DNA from: Hyphomicrobiales bacterium | GTDB taxonomy: Bacteria; Pseudomonadota; Alphaproteobacteria; Rhizobiales; Beijerinckiaceae | Assembly (NCBI GenBank): GCA_947455995.1 | Contig: CANGQA010000003.1 | Location: 19,414 to 83,413 of the forward strand | Reading direction: 5' to 3' | DNA length: 64,000 nucleotides | In this document: in pieces, positions 1 through 8,296 of the stretch | How positions within the stretch are numbered: position 1 is the first letter of the stretch | Layout of the letters: each line of letters opens with the position of its first letter | Program-made: the position numbers and the translations under genes | The notes under the pieces: model-generated | Databases searched by the model: none | What the model was told of the DNA's origin: nothing | The model's input: only the letters and a program-made list of their open reading frames with translations

Positions 1-498
1 CTTGCCGAGCAATCCGGCGTTGCCAAGTCGATCATCAGCCAGATCGAGCGCAACGAGACCAATCCGACGCTGGCCACCATCTGGCGGCTGTCGCAAGCCC
101 TCGATATTTCAATCGAACGCGTGCTGTCGATTTCCGATGACGAGCCGTTTATCGACAAAACCATCCGTGGCGACACGCCCACGCTGACCTCAGACGACGG
201 CAAGGTCAAGCTCAACATCATCGGCTGGATCAAAACTGTCGAATGGCTCCAATGGTATGACGTCGAGGCCCAGCCCGGCGGTGTGCTGGAATCCGATGCC
301 CATCAGCGCGGGTCGATCGAGAGCCTATCGGTGATTTCCGGCGAAATGGAAGTGGAAGTCGCAGGGGTGATCCAGACGGCTAAAGCCGGCGAAACGTTGC
401 GCTATCGCTGTGACCGCCCGCATATCGTCCGCAATATCTCCAAAAAGACCGCCCATGCCACCATGGTTTGCATCCTCAAAGCCGCAGTGATGGATTGA
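1..498 (+). CDS. XRE-family regulator with C-terminal cupin (5' end outside window)
   Basis: The frame is open from base 1 and starts inside a helix-turn-helix (LAEQSGVAKSIISQIERN), the typical recognition helix of XRE/Cro-type DNA-binding domains. About 80 residues later a cupin-2 domain runs to the end (GSIESLSVISGEMEVEV and DRPHIVRNISKK). This HTH-plus-cupin layout is common in regulators of amino-acid, polyamine and other metabolic genes, where the cupin is thought to sense a small molecule. Only the first part of the HTH is missing, so about 165 residues are visible. It converges with the cytochrome gene that follows. The regulated genes and the ligand cannot be read from this piece. Confidence 0.85.
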   Translation, partial: LAEQSGVAKSIISQIERNETNPTLATIWRLSQALDISIERVLSISDDEPFIDKTIRGDTPTLTSDDGKVKLNIIGWIKTVEWLQWYDVEAQPGGVLESDAHQRGSIESLSVISGEMEVEVAGVIQTAKAGETLRYRCDRPHIVRNISKKTAHATMVCILKAAVMD

Positions 499-508
499 TC
501 AGCGAATC

Positions 509-531
509 AAAGGCGATCAAGGAGCCTTTTT
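509..531 (+). terminator. Possible intrinsic terminator between convergent genes
   Basis: AAAGGC at 509-514 and GCCTTT at 524-529 form a 6-bp stem with a 9-nt loop, followed by a short T run. It sits just after the XRE-cupin stop codon and overlaps the end of the convergent cytochrome gene. The stem is short, so this is tentative. Confidence 0.4.
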
Positions 532-1461
532 GGCAGGTTTGTTGCTGGCCAATGGTTGCAGGCTTTTAAGATAGATGGCAATCGCCATACGATCGGCATC
601 ACCGAGATGAGCCATATTCTTGATCACAGCGGCCATCGAACCGCCTGCAGAGTCAAAATCGGGTGTAAAACCTGTTTTTAGAAATTCAGCAATATCGTCT
701 GCCGTCCACTTGGCAAGGCCTGTCTCATGGCTGGTCAGATTGGGGATATACCCGGCCCCACCTTCGGGATCAGGCCCACCCGACATGCGAAGCGATTTGC
801 GGATCCCGCCCATGACATCGCGTGGCGAATGGCATTCTGCACAATGGCCCGGACCATTGACCAGATAGGCACCACGGTTCCACTCCTCAGATTGGCTTGT
901 TTGCGGTTGATAGGCGCCAGACGCTAAATTCAGCCATTTCCACAGTCCCAGACCGCGTCGGAACGAGAAGGGAAAATTCAGATCATGATCGGCAATTCGA
1001 CCCGGTAAGGCTGGCAGGGTTTTAAGAAAAGCCAGCAAATCAACCAGATCCTGATCATTCATCAAGGCATATGACGTAAAGGGAAAGGCCGGATAATAAT
1101 GGCGGCCATCGGGTGATACGCCTTCGCGCATGGCCGTGATAAAAGCCTGATCGGTCCAGGCTCCGATCCCATCTTGCTTGTCGGATGATAGATTGGGGAC
1201 ACGGAATGTGCCGAATGGGGTTGGCAAAGCCCGTCCTCCCCCAAGTCGCAAACGATCATCCTGATTGGGCGTCGCATGACAGGAGGCGCATCCTCCTGCC
1301 CAGAACAGAGTCTGGCCATTTTCAAGACGAGCAGGCCCTGTTGAAACCGCCGCAGGCCCTCGCAACAAGTGCCAGATCGCAGGTGACGTCAACAACCAAA
1401 AGCCCGTTGCCCCGCACACCAAGGCAACCAAAAGGGCTGACAGAAACTGTCTTTTGCTCAT
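517..1461 (-). CDS. Membrane-anchored diheme cytochrome c
   Basis: This is a 314-residue protein with an N-terminal hydrophobic segment (about residues 7-25) that should anchor or export it to the periplasm. It has two class I heme-binding motifs, CASCH at 58-62 and CAECH at 207-211. Two-domain cytochromes of this type act as electron acceptors for periplasmic dehydrogenases, including molybdenum hydroxylases and quinoprotein alcohol dehydrogenases. The ATG at 1461 is preferred over an in-frame GTG at 1470 because a GGGGTGA sequence lies about 7 nt before it. It is the last gene of a minus-strand set with cytochrome c-prime and a molybdopterin subunit, so it probably takes electrons from that enzyme; the last point is inference. 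Confidence 0.85.
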   Translation of the reverse strand: MSKRQFLSALLVALVCGATGFWLLTSPAIWHLLRGPAAVSTGPARLENGQTLFWAGGCASCHATPNQDDRLRLGGGRALPTPFGTFRVPNLSSDKQDGIGAWTDQAFITAMREGVSPDGRHYYPAFPFTSYALMNDQDLVDLLAFLKTLPALPGRIADHDLNFPFSFRRGLGLWKWLNLASGAYQPQTSQSEEWNRGAYLVNGPGHCAECHSPRDVMGGIRKSLRMSGGPDPEGGAGYIPNLTSHETGLAKWTADDIAEFLKTGFTPDFDSAGGSMAAVIKNMAHLGDADRMAIAIYLKSLQPLASNKPAKKAP

Positions 1462-1505
1462 CCCGATCACCCCGGTTTATGCCGGCTTCAAGTTCACCGA
1501 AATTG

Positions 1506-1970
1506 TTATTTCTTTTCGATGCGATAGGTCTCATGGCAACTGCCGCAATTTTGGCCAACTTTAGGGAAATTGGCTTTGAAGCTCGCTTCATCGGTGATAC
1601 TTGCCAGGGCCTCTTTGGCGTCAGCTCCAAATTTGACCAGACGTGCATCGAAATCAGCTTTGGCTTCCCAGATTTTCGGCGAGGCCGTGGTTTCGCCGCC
1701 AGTCTCACTGCCCTTGGGATAGAGGGCGGACATCTTGCCGGAGGCTTCAACAAAGGTTTCCAGCGAGGCCTTGACCTTCGCCAGCTCGAACGGAGCCTGA
1801 CCACGCATCATCTGCCCGGGATCGCGCATTGCGCCACCAACCGATTTCATCACCGCTTTACGGCTGGCAATGGGGTCATTTTGTGCAGAAACAACCGACG
1901 AATTCAACAACGCAATGGCCAGCACGCCGGCACCACACAACAAAGCGGTATTTTTCATGGAGATTTTCAT
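1506..1970 (-). CDS. Cytochrome c-prime (c556-like), periplasmic
   Basis: This 154-residue protein has a Sec signal peptide (about residues 1-30, cleaved near VVSAQ) and one heme motif, CGSCH at 142-146, near the C-terminus. A C-terminal heme motif after a helical body starting KAVMKSVGGAMRD is the hallmark of class II cytochromes (c-prime and c556), four-helix bundles. The start at 1970 is chosen because AAAGGA lies about 9 nt upstream and the signal peptide begins there; a longer reading frame would add a non-signal extension. It lies between the molybdopterin subunit and the diheme cytochrome and probably shares their transcript. Electron transfer and nitric-oxide binding are both known roles in the family. 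Confidence 0.88.
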   Translation of the reverse strand: MKISMKNTALLCGAGVLAIALLNSSVVSAQNDPIASRKAVMKSVGGAMRDPGQMMRGQAPFELAKVKASLETFVEASGKMSALYPKGSETGGETTASPKIWEAKADFDARLVKFGADAKEALASITDEASFKANFPKVGQNCGSCHETYRIEKK

Positions 1971-2051
1971 AATGTGAATTCCTTTAAATAAGCTGATCAT
2001 TATAATTTTAAACCGTGGCGGAATACCCGCCACGGTTCATGAAACAGGTCC

Positions 2052-4367
2052 TTACTCGGCAGCGATACGCGCAGCATGAATGGCTGCAAAAACCCGATCA
2101 GGGGTCGCAGGCATATCAATATGCCTGATACCATAAGCGCGATCCAGTGCGTCGACAACAGCATTCATGACCGCAGGGCATGAACCGATTGATCCGGCCT
2201 CGCCTGCTCCCTTGATCCCCATCGGATTGGTGGTGGAAGGGACATTGCGCGTTTCAAAATCAAAATTCGGCATATCGCCGGCACGGGGCAAAGCGTAATC
2301 CATCAGGGAAGCCGTCACCAACTGGCCCTCGGCATCATAGACCGTACGCTCGAACAGCGCTTGACCGATCCCTTGGCCCACACCGCCATGCACCTGACCC
2401 GCAAGGAGCAAGGGATTGACTGCCAGCCCGAAATCGTCACAGATCGTGTAACGCTCGATGCTGACATGGCCGGTATCGGGGTCGATGCTGACTTCCGCAA
2501 CATGGGTGCCGTTCGGATAGGTCGCATCGGGCGGCACAAAATCGCCCTCGCCGGAGCGCATCGCCTCGCTGACACCTGGTTTATTGGCCAGATCGATGAA
2601 ACTCACGGAACGATCGGTGCCTGCGACCCGCACGCGCCCGTCGACAATTTCAAGATCCGCCACAGAGGCTTCCAGCGCGCCGGAGGCAAGGCTCTTGAGC
2701 TTTTCCGCCAGATGTTCGGATGCACGCCAAACGGAAATGCCGCCAACCGGAATCGAGCGCGAACCGCCGGTGCCATGCCCGGTTTTGATTTTGGCCGTAT
2801 CACCTTGCACCACCCTGATCCGCTCCAGCGGCAAATCGAGGTGCTGCGAGGCAAATTGGGCATAGGCCGTGGCATGGCCCTGCCCGTTTGATTGCGTACC
2901 CGAATAGATGGTCACACCACCATCGGTTTCCAATGTGATTTTGACATCCTCACCATCACCCCATGCCGTGCATTCGATATAGGTGGCCAGACCGATTCCA
3001 CGGATAAGCCCCTTTTTACGGCTGTCTTTCAGGCGGTTTTTGAAACCTGCCCAATCGGATGACTCCAGCGCCCGGGTCATATGTCCGTTGAAATCACCGG
3101 TATCGTAGGTCCGCTGGCCAATCGGGGTTTTGTAAGGCATCGCATGGGGCGAAATGAAATTGCGGCGGCGAATCTCCTCTTGCGCCAGTCCAGTGGACCG
3201 TGCTGCCGCATCCACCAGCCGCTCAAGCACATAGGCTGCTTCGGGGCGGCCTGCACCGCGATAGGCATCGACCGGGACGGTATTGGTATAGACACCCCGA
3301 ACCCGCACATGCAGCAATGGGGTGGCATAGACACCCGTCATCATTGTGCCGCCAAGATAAGGGATATATGGCCCATATTGAGACAAATAGGCACCCAAAT
3401 TGCCCAAAATATCAAAACGCATTGCCAAAAACCGGCCACGGCTGTCGAGGGCGACTTCGGCAACGGTGTAATTGTCGCGTCCCTGACAATCACCCACGAA
3501 ATGATCGCCACGTTCGGCGATCCATTTAACAGGGCGCTTCAGCCGTTTGGCAGCTTCCAGCACCAACGGATATTCGCGATAGACAAAGGTCTTGGTTCCA
3601 AAACCGCCACCGACATCGCCGGTAATCACGCGAATATCGGCTGGCGGCACCTTCATGACGATATTGGCCATGCTGTCGCGGATGCCGTGCACCCCTTGCG
3701 AGGATATGGTCAGGGTAAAGGACTTGGTCGCGGCATCATACTCGCCGATAGCCCCGCGAGTTTCTATGTAATTGGTCACCAACCGGTTGTTTTCGACATT
3801 GAGCGATACAGTGCGCGCCGCTTTGGCAAAAACGGCATCGACCTTGTCTTTGTCTCCCATCGAGGCATCAAAGGCCAGATTGTCGGGCTGTTGGTTCCAT
3901 ACCGCCGCCGAGCCTTTGGCCACTGCCGCACGCATATCCACCACCGCCTTCAAGGGATGATAGGTCACAGGCACGGCCTCGGCGGCATCGCGGGCAATCT
4001 CGATCGTGTCGGCGACAATGAACGCCACCGCATCCCCGACATGTTTGACGGTATCAACCGCGAGAGCGGGCGCCTGTGCCACCAGATTTTGGGTCTTGTC
4101 ATCATTGGGCAATGGCGCAAGGCAGGGCACTGGACCAAGATGGGCGAGGTCAGCCCCCGTCAGCACCAAGCGAACGCCTTTGATTGCCAGAACGGACGCA
4201 AGATCTCCGATGGTAAAGCGGGCATGTGCATGGGGACTGCGCAAGACCAGTCCATGCAAATGACGCTCCGGATTGAAATCGGCCATATAATGACCGCCGC
4301 CTGACAACAGGCGATGATCTTCTACGCGGCGCATTGATTGTCCGACACCAAATTTTTTAACAGCCAT
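2052..4367 (-). CDS. Xanthine dehydrogenase-family molybdopterin-binding subunit (CoxL-like), lone subunit
   Basis: This is a 771-residue large subunit of a molybdenum hydroxylase. It has the N-terminal aldehyde-oxidase a/b hammerhead region (MRRVEDHRLLSGGGHYMADF), the GGGFG cofactor motif at 253-257, AYRGAGR at 368-374, and the C-terminal KGAGEAGS segment that carries the catalytic glutamate. The GAGR loop is that of form II or aldehyde/xanthine-type enzymes; the AYXCSFR loop of true CO dehydrogenase is absent. The start at 4367 follows GGGAGAG; an earlier ATG overlaps that site. No 2Fe-2S or FAD subunit lies beside it, only cytochromes downstream and a rhodanese upstream. The substrate is unknown, probably an aldehyde or N-heterocycle. 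Confidence 0.88.
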   Translation of the reverse strand: MAVKKFGVGQSMRRVEDHRLLSGGGHYMADFNPERHLHGLVLRSPHAHARFTIGDLASVLAIKGVRLVLTGADLAHLGPVPCLAPLPNDDKTQNLVAQAPALAVDTVKHVGDAVAFIVADTIEIARDAAEAVPVTYHPLKAVVDMRAAVAKGSAAVWNQQPDNLAFDASMGDKDKVDAVFAKAARTVSLNVENNRLVTNYIETRGAIGEYDAATKSFTLTISSQGVHGIRDSMANIVMKVPPADIRVITGDVGGGFGTKTFVYREYPLVLEAAKRLKRPVKWIAERGDHFVGDCQGRDNYTVAEVALDSRGRFLAMRFDILGNLGAYLSQYGPYIPYLGGTMMTGVYATPLLHVRVRGVYTNTVPVDAYRGAGRPEAAYVLERLVDAAARSTGLAQEEIRRRNFISPHAMPYKTPIGQRTYDTGDFNGHMTRALESSDWAGFKNRLKDSRKKGLIRGIGLATYIECTAWGDGEDVKITLETDGGVTIYSGTQSNGQGHATAYAQFASQHLDLPLERIRVVQGDTAKIKTGHGTGGSRSIPVGGISVWRASEHLAEKLKSLASGALEASVADLEIVDGRVRVAGTDRSVSFIDLANKPGVSEAMRSGEGDFVPPDATYPNGTHVAEVSIDPDTGHVSIERYTICDDFGLAVNPLLLAGQVHGGVGQGIGQALFERTVYDAEGQLVTASLMDYALPRAGDMPNFDFETRNVPSTTNPMGIKGAGEAGSIGSCPAVMNAVVDALDRAYGIRHIDMPATPDRVFAAIHAARIAAE

Positions 4368-4415
4368 ACCCGTCTCTCCCTGAAGCACCGATTGCTTTTT
4401 GTGTGTGTGATATGG

Positions 4416-4742
4416 TCAGGCTGGGCCCGTTTCCAAAGGCTCGCCATGTTCCACCCAATCCAGAATCCCACCGGCATAATGGGCATCGATGGCTACGCCT
4501 GCCGCGTGTGCCATGGCCGCCGCCGTGAGTGACCGCTTGCCCGAACGGCACGAGAGGACAACCCGCTTGCCCTCATGGATCGGCAAATCGGCCGCCGAGA
4601 AAATCGAAAGCGGGTTCAACAGCGCCGAAGGAATATGCCCGGCCTCGAATTCATTGGCCTCGCGCACATCCACTACAATCATCGTGCCCGCAGCCAGTCC
4701 GGCCTTTATGGCGGCAATGTCCAGATTTTCGACCTTTGTCAT
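4416..4742 (-). CDS. Single-domain rhodanese-like sulfurtransferase
   Basis: This 108-residue protein is one rhodanese domain. It has the substrate-side motif VVDVREANEFEAGHIPSA and an active-site loop CRSGKRS with the catalytic cysteine at residue 65. Such proteins move sulfane sulfur as a persulfide. It begins a minus-strand set that continues into the molybdopterin subunit (gap about 50 bases). Molybdenum hydroxylases need a terminal sulfido ligand on the cofactor, so a dedicated sulfur carrier beside one would make sense, but that link is inference. There is no signal peptide, so it should be cytoplasmic. Confidence 0.85.
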   Translation of the reverse strand: MTKVENLDIAAIKAGLAAGTMIVVDVREANEFEAGHIPSALLNPLSIFSAADLPIHEGKRVVLSCRSGKRSLTAAAMAHAAGVAIDAHYAGGILDWVEHGEPLETGPA

Positions 4743-5041
4743 CTATCCTGTTCCTGTCACACAGACTCTCTCGCGTCTATTCTTGACCGAGCTTGGGCCA
4801 CTTGTCACATAGTCTTTTTCACATGATGCAATTGATCTGTGAACATGAGTGCCGGATCAATCCCTTCCAGATCAGGCATCAGACACATTTGCAAAAGCTT
4901 TTGCCTAATTTTTACGCATTTACATCTGTAAATTGAAGCAATCCCGCTAAAAAATCTCTAGCCATCGAGCAGATCGCGTGGAACCTTAGGCATAGAAGTA
5001 ATGGTGAATGTTTATCCTGCCTAAAGGACTCTCATAAGACC
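4743..5041. promoter_or_regulatory. Divergent intergenic region with two palindromes
   Basis: This non-coding gap separates the rhodanese set (minus) from the Anbu cluster (plus). It contains a perfect 14-bp palindrome GCAAAAGCTTTTGC at 4891-4904 and, just downstream, an inverted repeat with arms ATTTACA (4918-4924) and TGTAAAT (4927-4933). A further imperfect inverted repeat, CCTTAGGCA at 4984-4992 and TGCCTAAAGG at 5018-5027, lies in the leader of the ATP-grasp gene. These could be operators or RNA structures. No convincing -35/-10 pair was assigned. Confidence 0.4.
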
Positions 5042-6484
5042 ATGGTGTTGAAATCGACCGAAGCGAGATCACCGGCAATCTTTGACGAGATGCTGACAAC
5101 CGATCATGCCGCCCGACGGCCTTACGAGGCCGTTGCCGAATGGTTGGCAACCCAGACACGGGGGAGCATCAAGAAAAAGCAGGAGGAAGCCGACGCTATC
5201 TTCCGTCGGCTAGGCATTACCTTTGCCGTTTATGGCGAAGGCGGCTCGAACGAGCGGCTCATTCCGTTCGATCTGATCCCGCGGGTTCTTTCGGCCAAAG
5301 AGTGGCGCTCACTCGAACGCGGGATCGAGCAACGCGTCAGGGCCCTCAATGCGTTTTTGTATGACATTTATCACCGTCAGGACATTGTCCGCGCCGGACG
5401 CATCCCGGCCGAGATGATTAACCAGAACGAGGCATTCCTTCCCGAGATGATCGGTTTCGATCCACCCCGCAATGTCTACGCCCATATCATCGGGACCGAC
5501 ATCGTGCGAACGGGTGAAAACGAGTTTTTTGTCCTGGAAGACAATCTTAGAACGCCGTCGGGCGTCTCCTATATGATGGAGAACCGCGAGGCGATGATGC
5601 ATCTGTTCCCCGAATTGTTTTCTGCACATCGGGTTCGTCCGGTCGAGCATTACCCGGAATTGCTCCGCCAGACGCTTGAAAGTGTGGCACCGGCCAACTG
5701 CAAGTCCGATCCCACCATCGCCGTGCTGACGCCGGGCATCTATAATTCAGCCTATTTCGAACATTCCTTCCTTGCCGACCAGATGGGGGTGGAACTTGTG
5801 CAGGGCTCGGATCTGTTCATTCAGGATGGCGCACTTTACATGCGCACAACCAAAGGCAAGGACCGTGTCGATGTGATCTATCGGCGCGTCGATGATGCCT
5901 ATCTTGATCCTTTGTCGTTCGACCCCCATTCAATGCTTGGTGTGCCCGGCCTGTTCGATCTCTATCGGGCTGGCGGGGTGACGATTGTCAACGCGCCGGG
6001 AACTGGCATTGCCGACGACAAGGCGATCTATGCCTATGTCCCCGATATCATCGAATTTTACACCGGCGAAAAGCCAATCCTCAAGAATGTGCCGACCTAT
6101 CGCTGCAGCCTCGACAGCGAGCGTTCCTATGTGCTTGATCATTTGAGTGAACTGGTGGTCAAGGAAGTGCACGGATCCGGCGGCTACGGCATGCTGATCG
6201 GGCCTGCAGCGACCAAGCGCGAACTGGCCGAATTCCGCAAACGGATCGAAGCGCGGCCCGGCAATTACATCGCCCAACCGACGCTGGCGCTGTCGACCTG
6301 TCCGGCTGCGACCGCTGCAGGCTTTGCTCCCCGCCATGTCGATTTGCGGCCCTTTGTTCTCTTGGGTGACAAAATCCGCCTGACTCCGGGAGGATTGACC
6401 CGTGTGGCCTTGAAAAAGGGATCGCTTGTGGTCAATTCCTCTCAAGGTGGCGGCACCAAAGACACTTGGGTTCTGGAGGACTGA
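5042..6484 (+). CDS. Circularly permuted ATP-grasp protein (COG2308 type)
   Basis: This 480-residue protein belongs to the circularly permuted ATP-grasp family. Typical segments are EDNLRTPSG at about 166-174, ending in MMENREAM, and a glycine-rich loop HGSGGYGMLIGP about 380 residues in. ATP-grasp enzymes join a carboxylate to an amine or thiol through an acyl phosphate; members of this branch are predicted peptide or amide ligases. It heads a tight cluster with an alpha-E protein (2-base gap), a transglutaminase-like protein and an Anbu peptidase, a conserved neighbourhood in many proteobacteria. The ATG at 5042 has only a weak ribosome-binding site, with AAAGG 14 nt upstream; no other upstream start exists in frame. 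The product of the pathway is not known to me. Confidence 0.88.
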   Translation: MVLKSTEARSPAIFDEMLTTDHAARRPYEAVAEWLATQTRGSIKKKQEEADAIFRRLGITFAVYGEGGSNERLIPFDLIPRVLSAKEWRSLERGIEQRVRALNAFLYDIYHRQDIVRAGRIPAEMINQNEAFLPEMIGFDPPRNVYAHIIGTDIVRTGENEFFVLEDNLRTPSGVSYMMENREAMMHLFPELFSAHRVRPVEHYPELLRQTLESVAPANCKSDPTIAVLTPGIYNSAYFEHSFLADQMGVELVQGSDLFIQDGALYMRTTKGKDRVDVIYRRVDDAYLDPLSFDPHSMLGVPGLFDLYRAGGVTIVNAPGTGIADDKAIYAYVPDIIEFYTGEKPILKNVPTYRCSLDSERSYVLDHLSELVVKEVHGSGGYGMLIGPAATKRELAEFRKRIEARPGNYIAQPTLALSTCPAATAAGFAPRHVDLRPFVLLGDKIRLTPGGLTRVALKKGSLVVNSSQGGGTKDTWVLED

Positions 6485-6486
6485 CG

Positions 6487-7431
6487 ATGCTGGGACGCAC
6501 CGCCTCAAATCTGTTCTGGCTGTCTCGCTATATCGAGCGTGCCGAGAACATCGCCCGCCTCACCGAAGTCGGTTACCGTATTTCCATGACCCCTGATACT
6601 GGATCGGGCCACCGCGAGGATTGGAAATCAACCCTGATTGCGGCCGGTTGTCTCGATTCTTTTATGAAACGCCATCAGACAATCACCGCCGAGAAGGTCC
6701 AGAATTTCCTGCTGTTTGATCCCGAAAATCCTTCCTCGGTACGGTGCTGTCTTGAAACCGCACGCAACAATGGTCGTGCGGTGCGCACAGGCCTGACGCG
6801 CGAAATGTGGGAAGCGTTGAATTCAACATGGATTGAATTTGCCGGCATCAAGCCCGGCACACTCGATTCCGGCAAATTGCCTGATTTCCTCGACTGGATC
6901 AGGCAGCGCTCCAACATGTTCCGTGGCGCGTTGCTCGGGACATTGCTGCGTGACGAGGGCTATTTCTTTGCCCAACTGGGCGCCTTTGTCGAGCGGGCCG
7001 ATAATACGGCGCGCATTCTCGATGTGAAATATTATGTGCTGCTGCCCTCGCACGAGATGATCGGCGGGGGGCTTGATGTCTATCAATGGGAGACAATTTT
7101 GCGGTCGGTCTCGGCCCATCGGTCCTACAGGCATGTCTACAAGGACAGCTACAAGCCTTGGAATGTCGCTGAATTCCTGATTTTACGGCCTGAAATGCCC
7201 CGCTCACTGCGCTTCAGCTATGACTGGATCGAACGATCGCTGAACGGTTTGAAGTCGATTAATCCGGCAGGGGAGCAAGCCCGCAGACAGTGCGCCGTGG
7301 TGCTGGCCGATTTACAGAACAACTCGATGGATACCATCTTCCAGAATGGCCTGCATGAATTCCTCAGCCAGTTCATGCAGCGCAACAACCAGATTTCGGC
7401 TTCCGTCGCCTCCGAATATTATTTTCAATGA
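6487..7431 (+). CDS. Alpha-E domain protein (COG2307 / DUF403)
   Basis: This 314-residue, mostly helical protein begins MLGRTASNLFWLSRYIERAEN, the characteristic N-terminus of the alpha-E family. The family has no established catalytic residues; it nearly always accompanies a circularly permuted ATP-grasp protein and a transglutaminase-like protein, and is sometimes fused to the former. The start at 6487 lies 2 bases after the ATP-grasp stop with GGAGG about 7 nt upstream, so the two are translationally coupled. Its stop overlaps the next start as ATGA. It may form a complex with the ATP-grasp enzyme (inference from fusions and neighbourhood). Confidence 0.88.
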   Translation: MLGRTASNLFWLSRYIERAENIARLTEVGYRISMTPDTGSGHREDWKSTLIAAGCLDSFMKRHQTITAEKVQNFLLFDPENPSSVRCCLETARNNGRAVRTGLTREMWEALNSTWIEFAGIKPGTLDSGKLPDFLDWIRQRSNMFRGALLGTLLRDEGYFFAQLGAFVERADNTARILDVKYYVLLPSHEMIGGGLDVYQWETILRSVSAHRSYRHVYKDSYKPWNVAEFLILRPEMPRSLRFSYDWIERSLNGLKSINPAGEQARRQCAVVLADLQNNSMDTIFQNGLHEFLSQFMQRNNQISASVASEYYFQ

Positions 7432-8246
7432 CACATCAATCCATGCTCATTTCGATCAGGCATACAACCCATTACCATTATGACGGCCCCGTCCAGCACG
7501 CGGTGCAAGCCCTGCGTCTGACACCCCCTTCTGGGCTCAGCCAACAGGTGCGTCAGTGGTCCATCCATATTCCCGGGTTTGAGGGCGCTTCCCGCTTTAC
7601 CGATGCCTTCGGCAATGTCGTGCATCTGGTGACACCGCCCGGTCCTGTGACAAGTATGGACATTGTCGCCGAAGGCCAGATCGAAACCATAGACACGGCA
7701 GGCGTGGCCGGTTTTACGCGTGAAGCGGCACTGCCTTCGCTCTATTTGCGCCAGACCCCCCTGACCATACCAGACGATGCAATCAGGCATCTCGCCGAAC
7801 AATGCCAGAACCCGGACCGCCTGACCCGTTTGCATGATCTGATGGGCCGGATAAGGGATGCAATCCGCTATGAAACCGATGCAACCCATGTCCATACCAC
7901 TGCCGGTCAAGCGCTCAAGGAAGGGGCTGGGGTCTGTCAGGATCATGCGCATGTTATGATTGCCTGTGCGCGCCATCTTGGCATTCCGGCCCGCTATGTC
8001 ACCGGTTATCTGCATTTGGAAGAAGACGACACTGCGGTAGCCCATCATGCCTGGGCGGAAGCCTTTACCGAGGATCTGGGTTGGATCGGTTTTGATCCTG
8101 CCAACCGGATTTGCCCGTCGGTCCATTATGTCCGGCTGGCGGTCGGGCTTGATGCGCGTGGCGCCGCCCCTTTGCGGGGGATCCGTTTAGGACCATGGGT
8201 GGAAAACCTCTCGGTAGAGGTTGTCGTGAGGCAATCACAACAGTAA
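7428..8246 (+). CDS. Transglutaminase-like cysteine peptidase-fold protein
   Basis: This 272-residue protein carries the bacterial transglutaminase N-terminal region and a papain-like core. The predicted triad is Cys170 (GAGVCQDHAHV), His207 (AVAHHAWAEAF) and Asp223 (IGFDPANR), so it should be active. Bacterial members may hydrolyse or form isopeptide or amide bonds. It starts with ATG at 7428 overlapping the alpha-E stop (ATGA), a sign of coupling. In the cluster it is the likely amide-bond hydrolase or transferase acting on what the ATP-grasp enzyme makes; this role is inferred. Confidence 0.88.
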   Translation: MTHQSMLISIRHTTHYHYDGPVQHAVQALRLTPPSGLSQQVRQWSIHIPGFEGASRFTDAFGNVVHLVTPPGPVTSMDIVAEGQIETIDTAGVAGFTREAALPSLYLRQTPLTIPDDAIRHLAEQCQNPDRLTRLHDLMGRIRDAIRYETDATHVHTTAGQALKEGAGVCQDHAHVMIACARHLGIPARYVTGYLHLEEDDTAVAHHAWAEAFTEDLGWIGFDPANRICPSVHYVRLAVGLDARGAAPLRGIRLGPWVENLSVEVVVRQSQQ

Positions 8247-8296
8247 GCAAGAATGCAGCGAGAGAATCCTAACCCTCAGCCAATTGTGAGGCTTCA

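Noticed and set aside
1185..1991. 268-codon plus-strand frame over the two cytochrome genes
   Set aside because: The minus-strand genes have heme motifs and signal peptides; this frame spans both and their gap without any recognisable content.
3081..4304. 407-codon open frame on the plus strand, opposite the molybdopterin subunit
   Set aside because: It lies wholly opposite a gene with clear family motifs, has no domain I recognise, and has a translation rich in Arg, His and Gly typical of antisense frames in GC-rich genes.
2052..4367. Call as aerobic CO dehydrogenase large subunit
   Set aside because: The active-site loop is AYRGAGR, not the AYXCSFR loop of true CO dehydrogenase; the same applies to 60198-62513.
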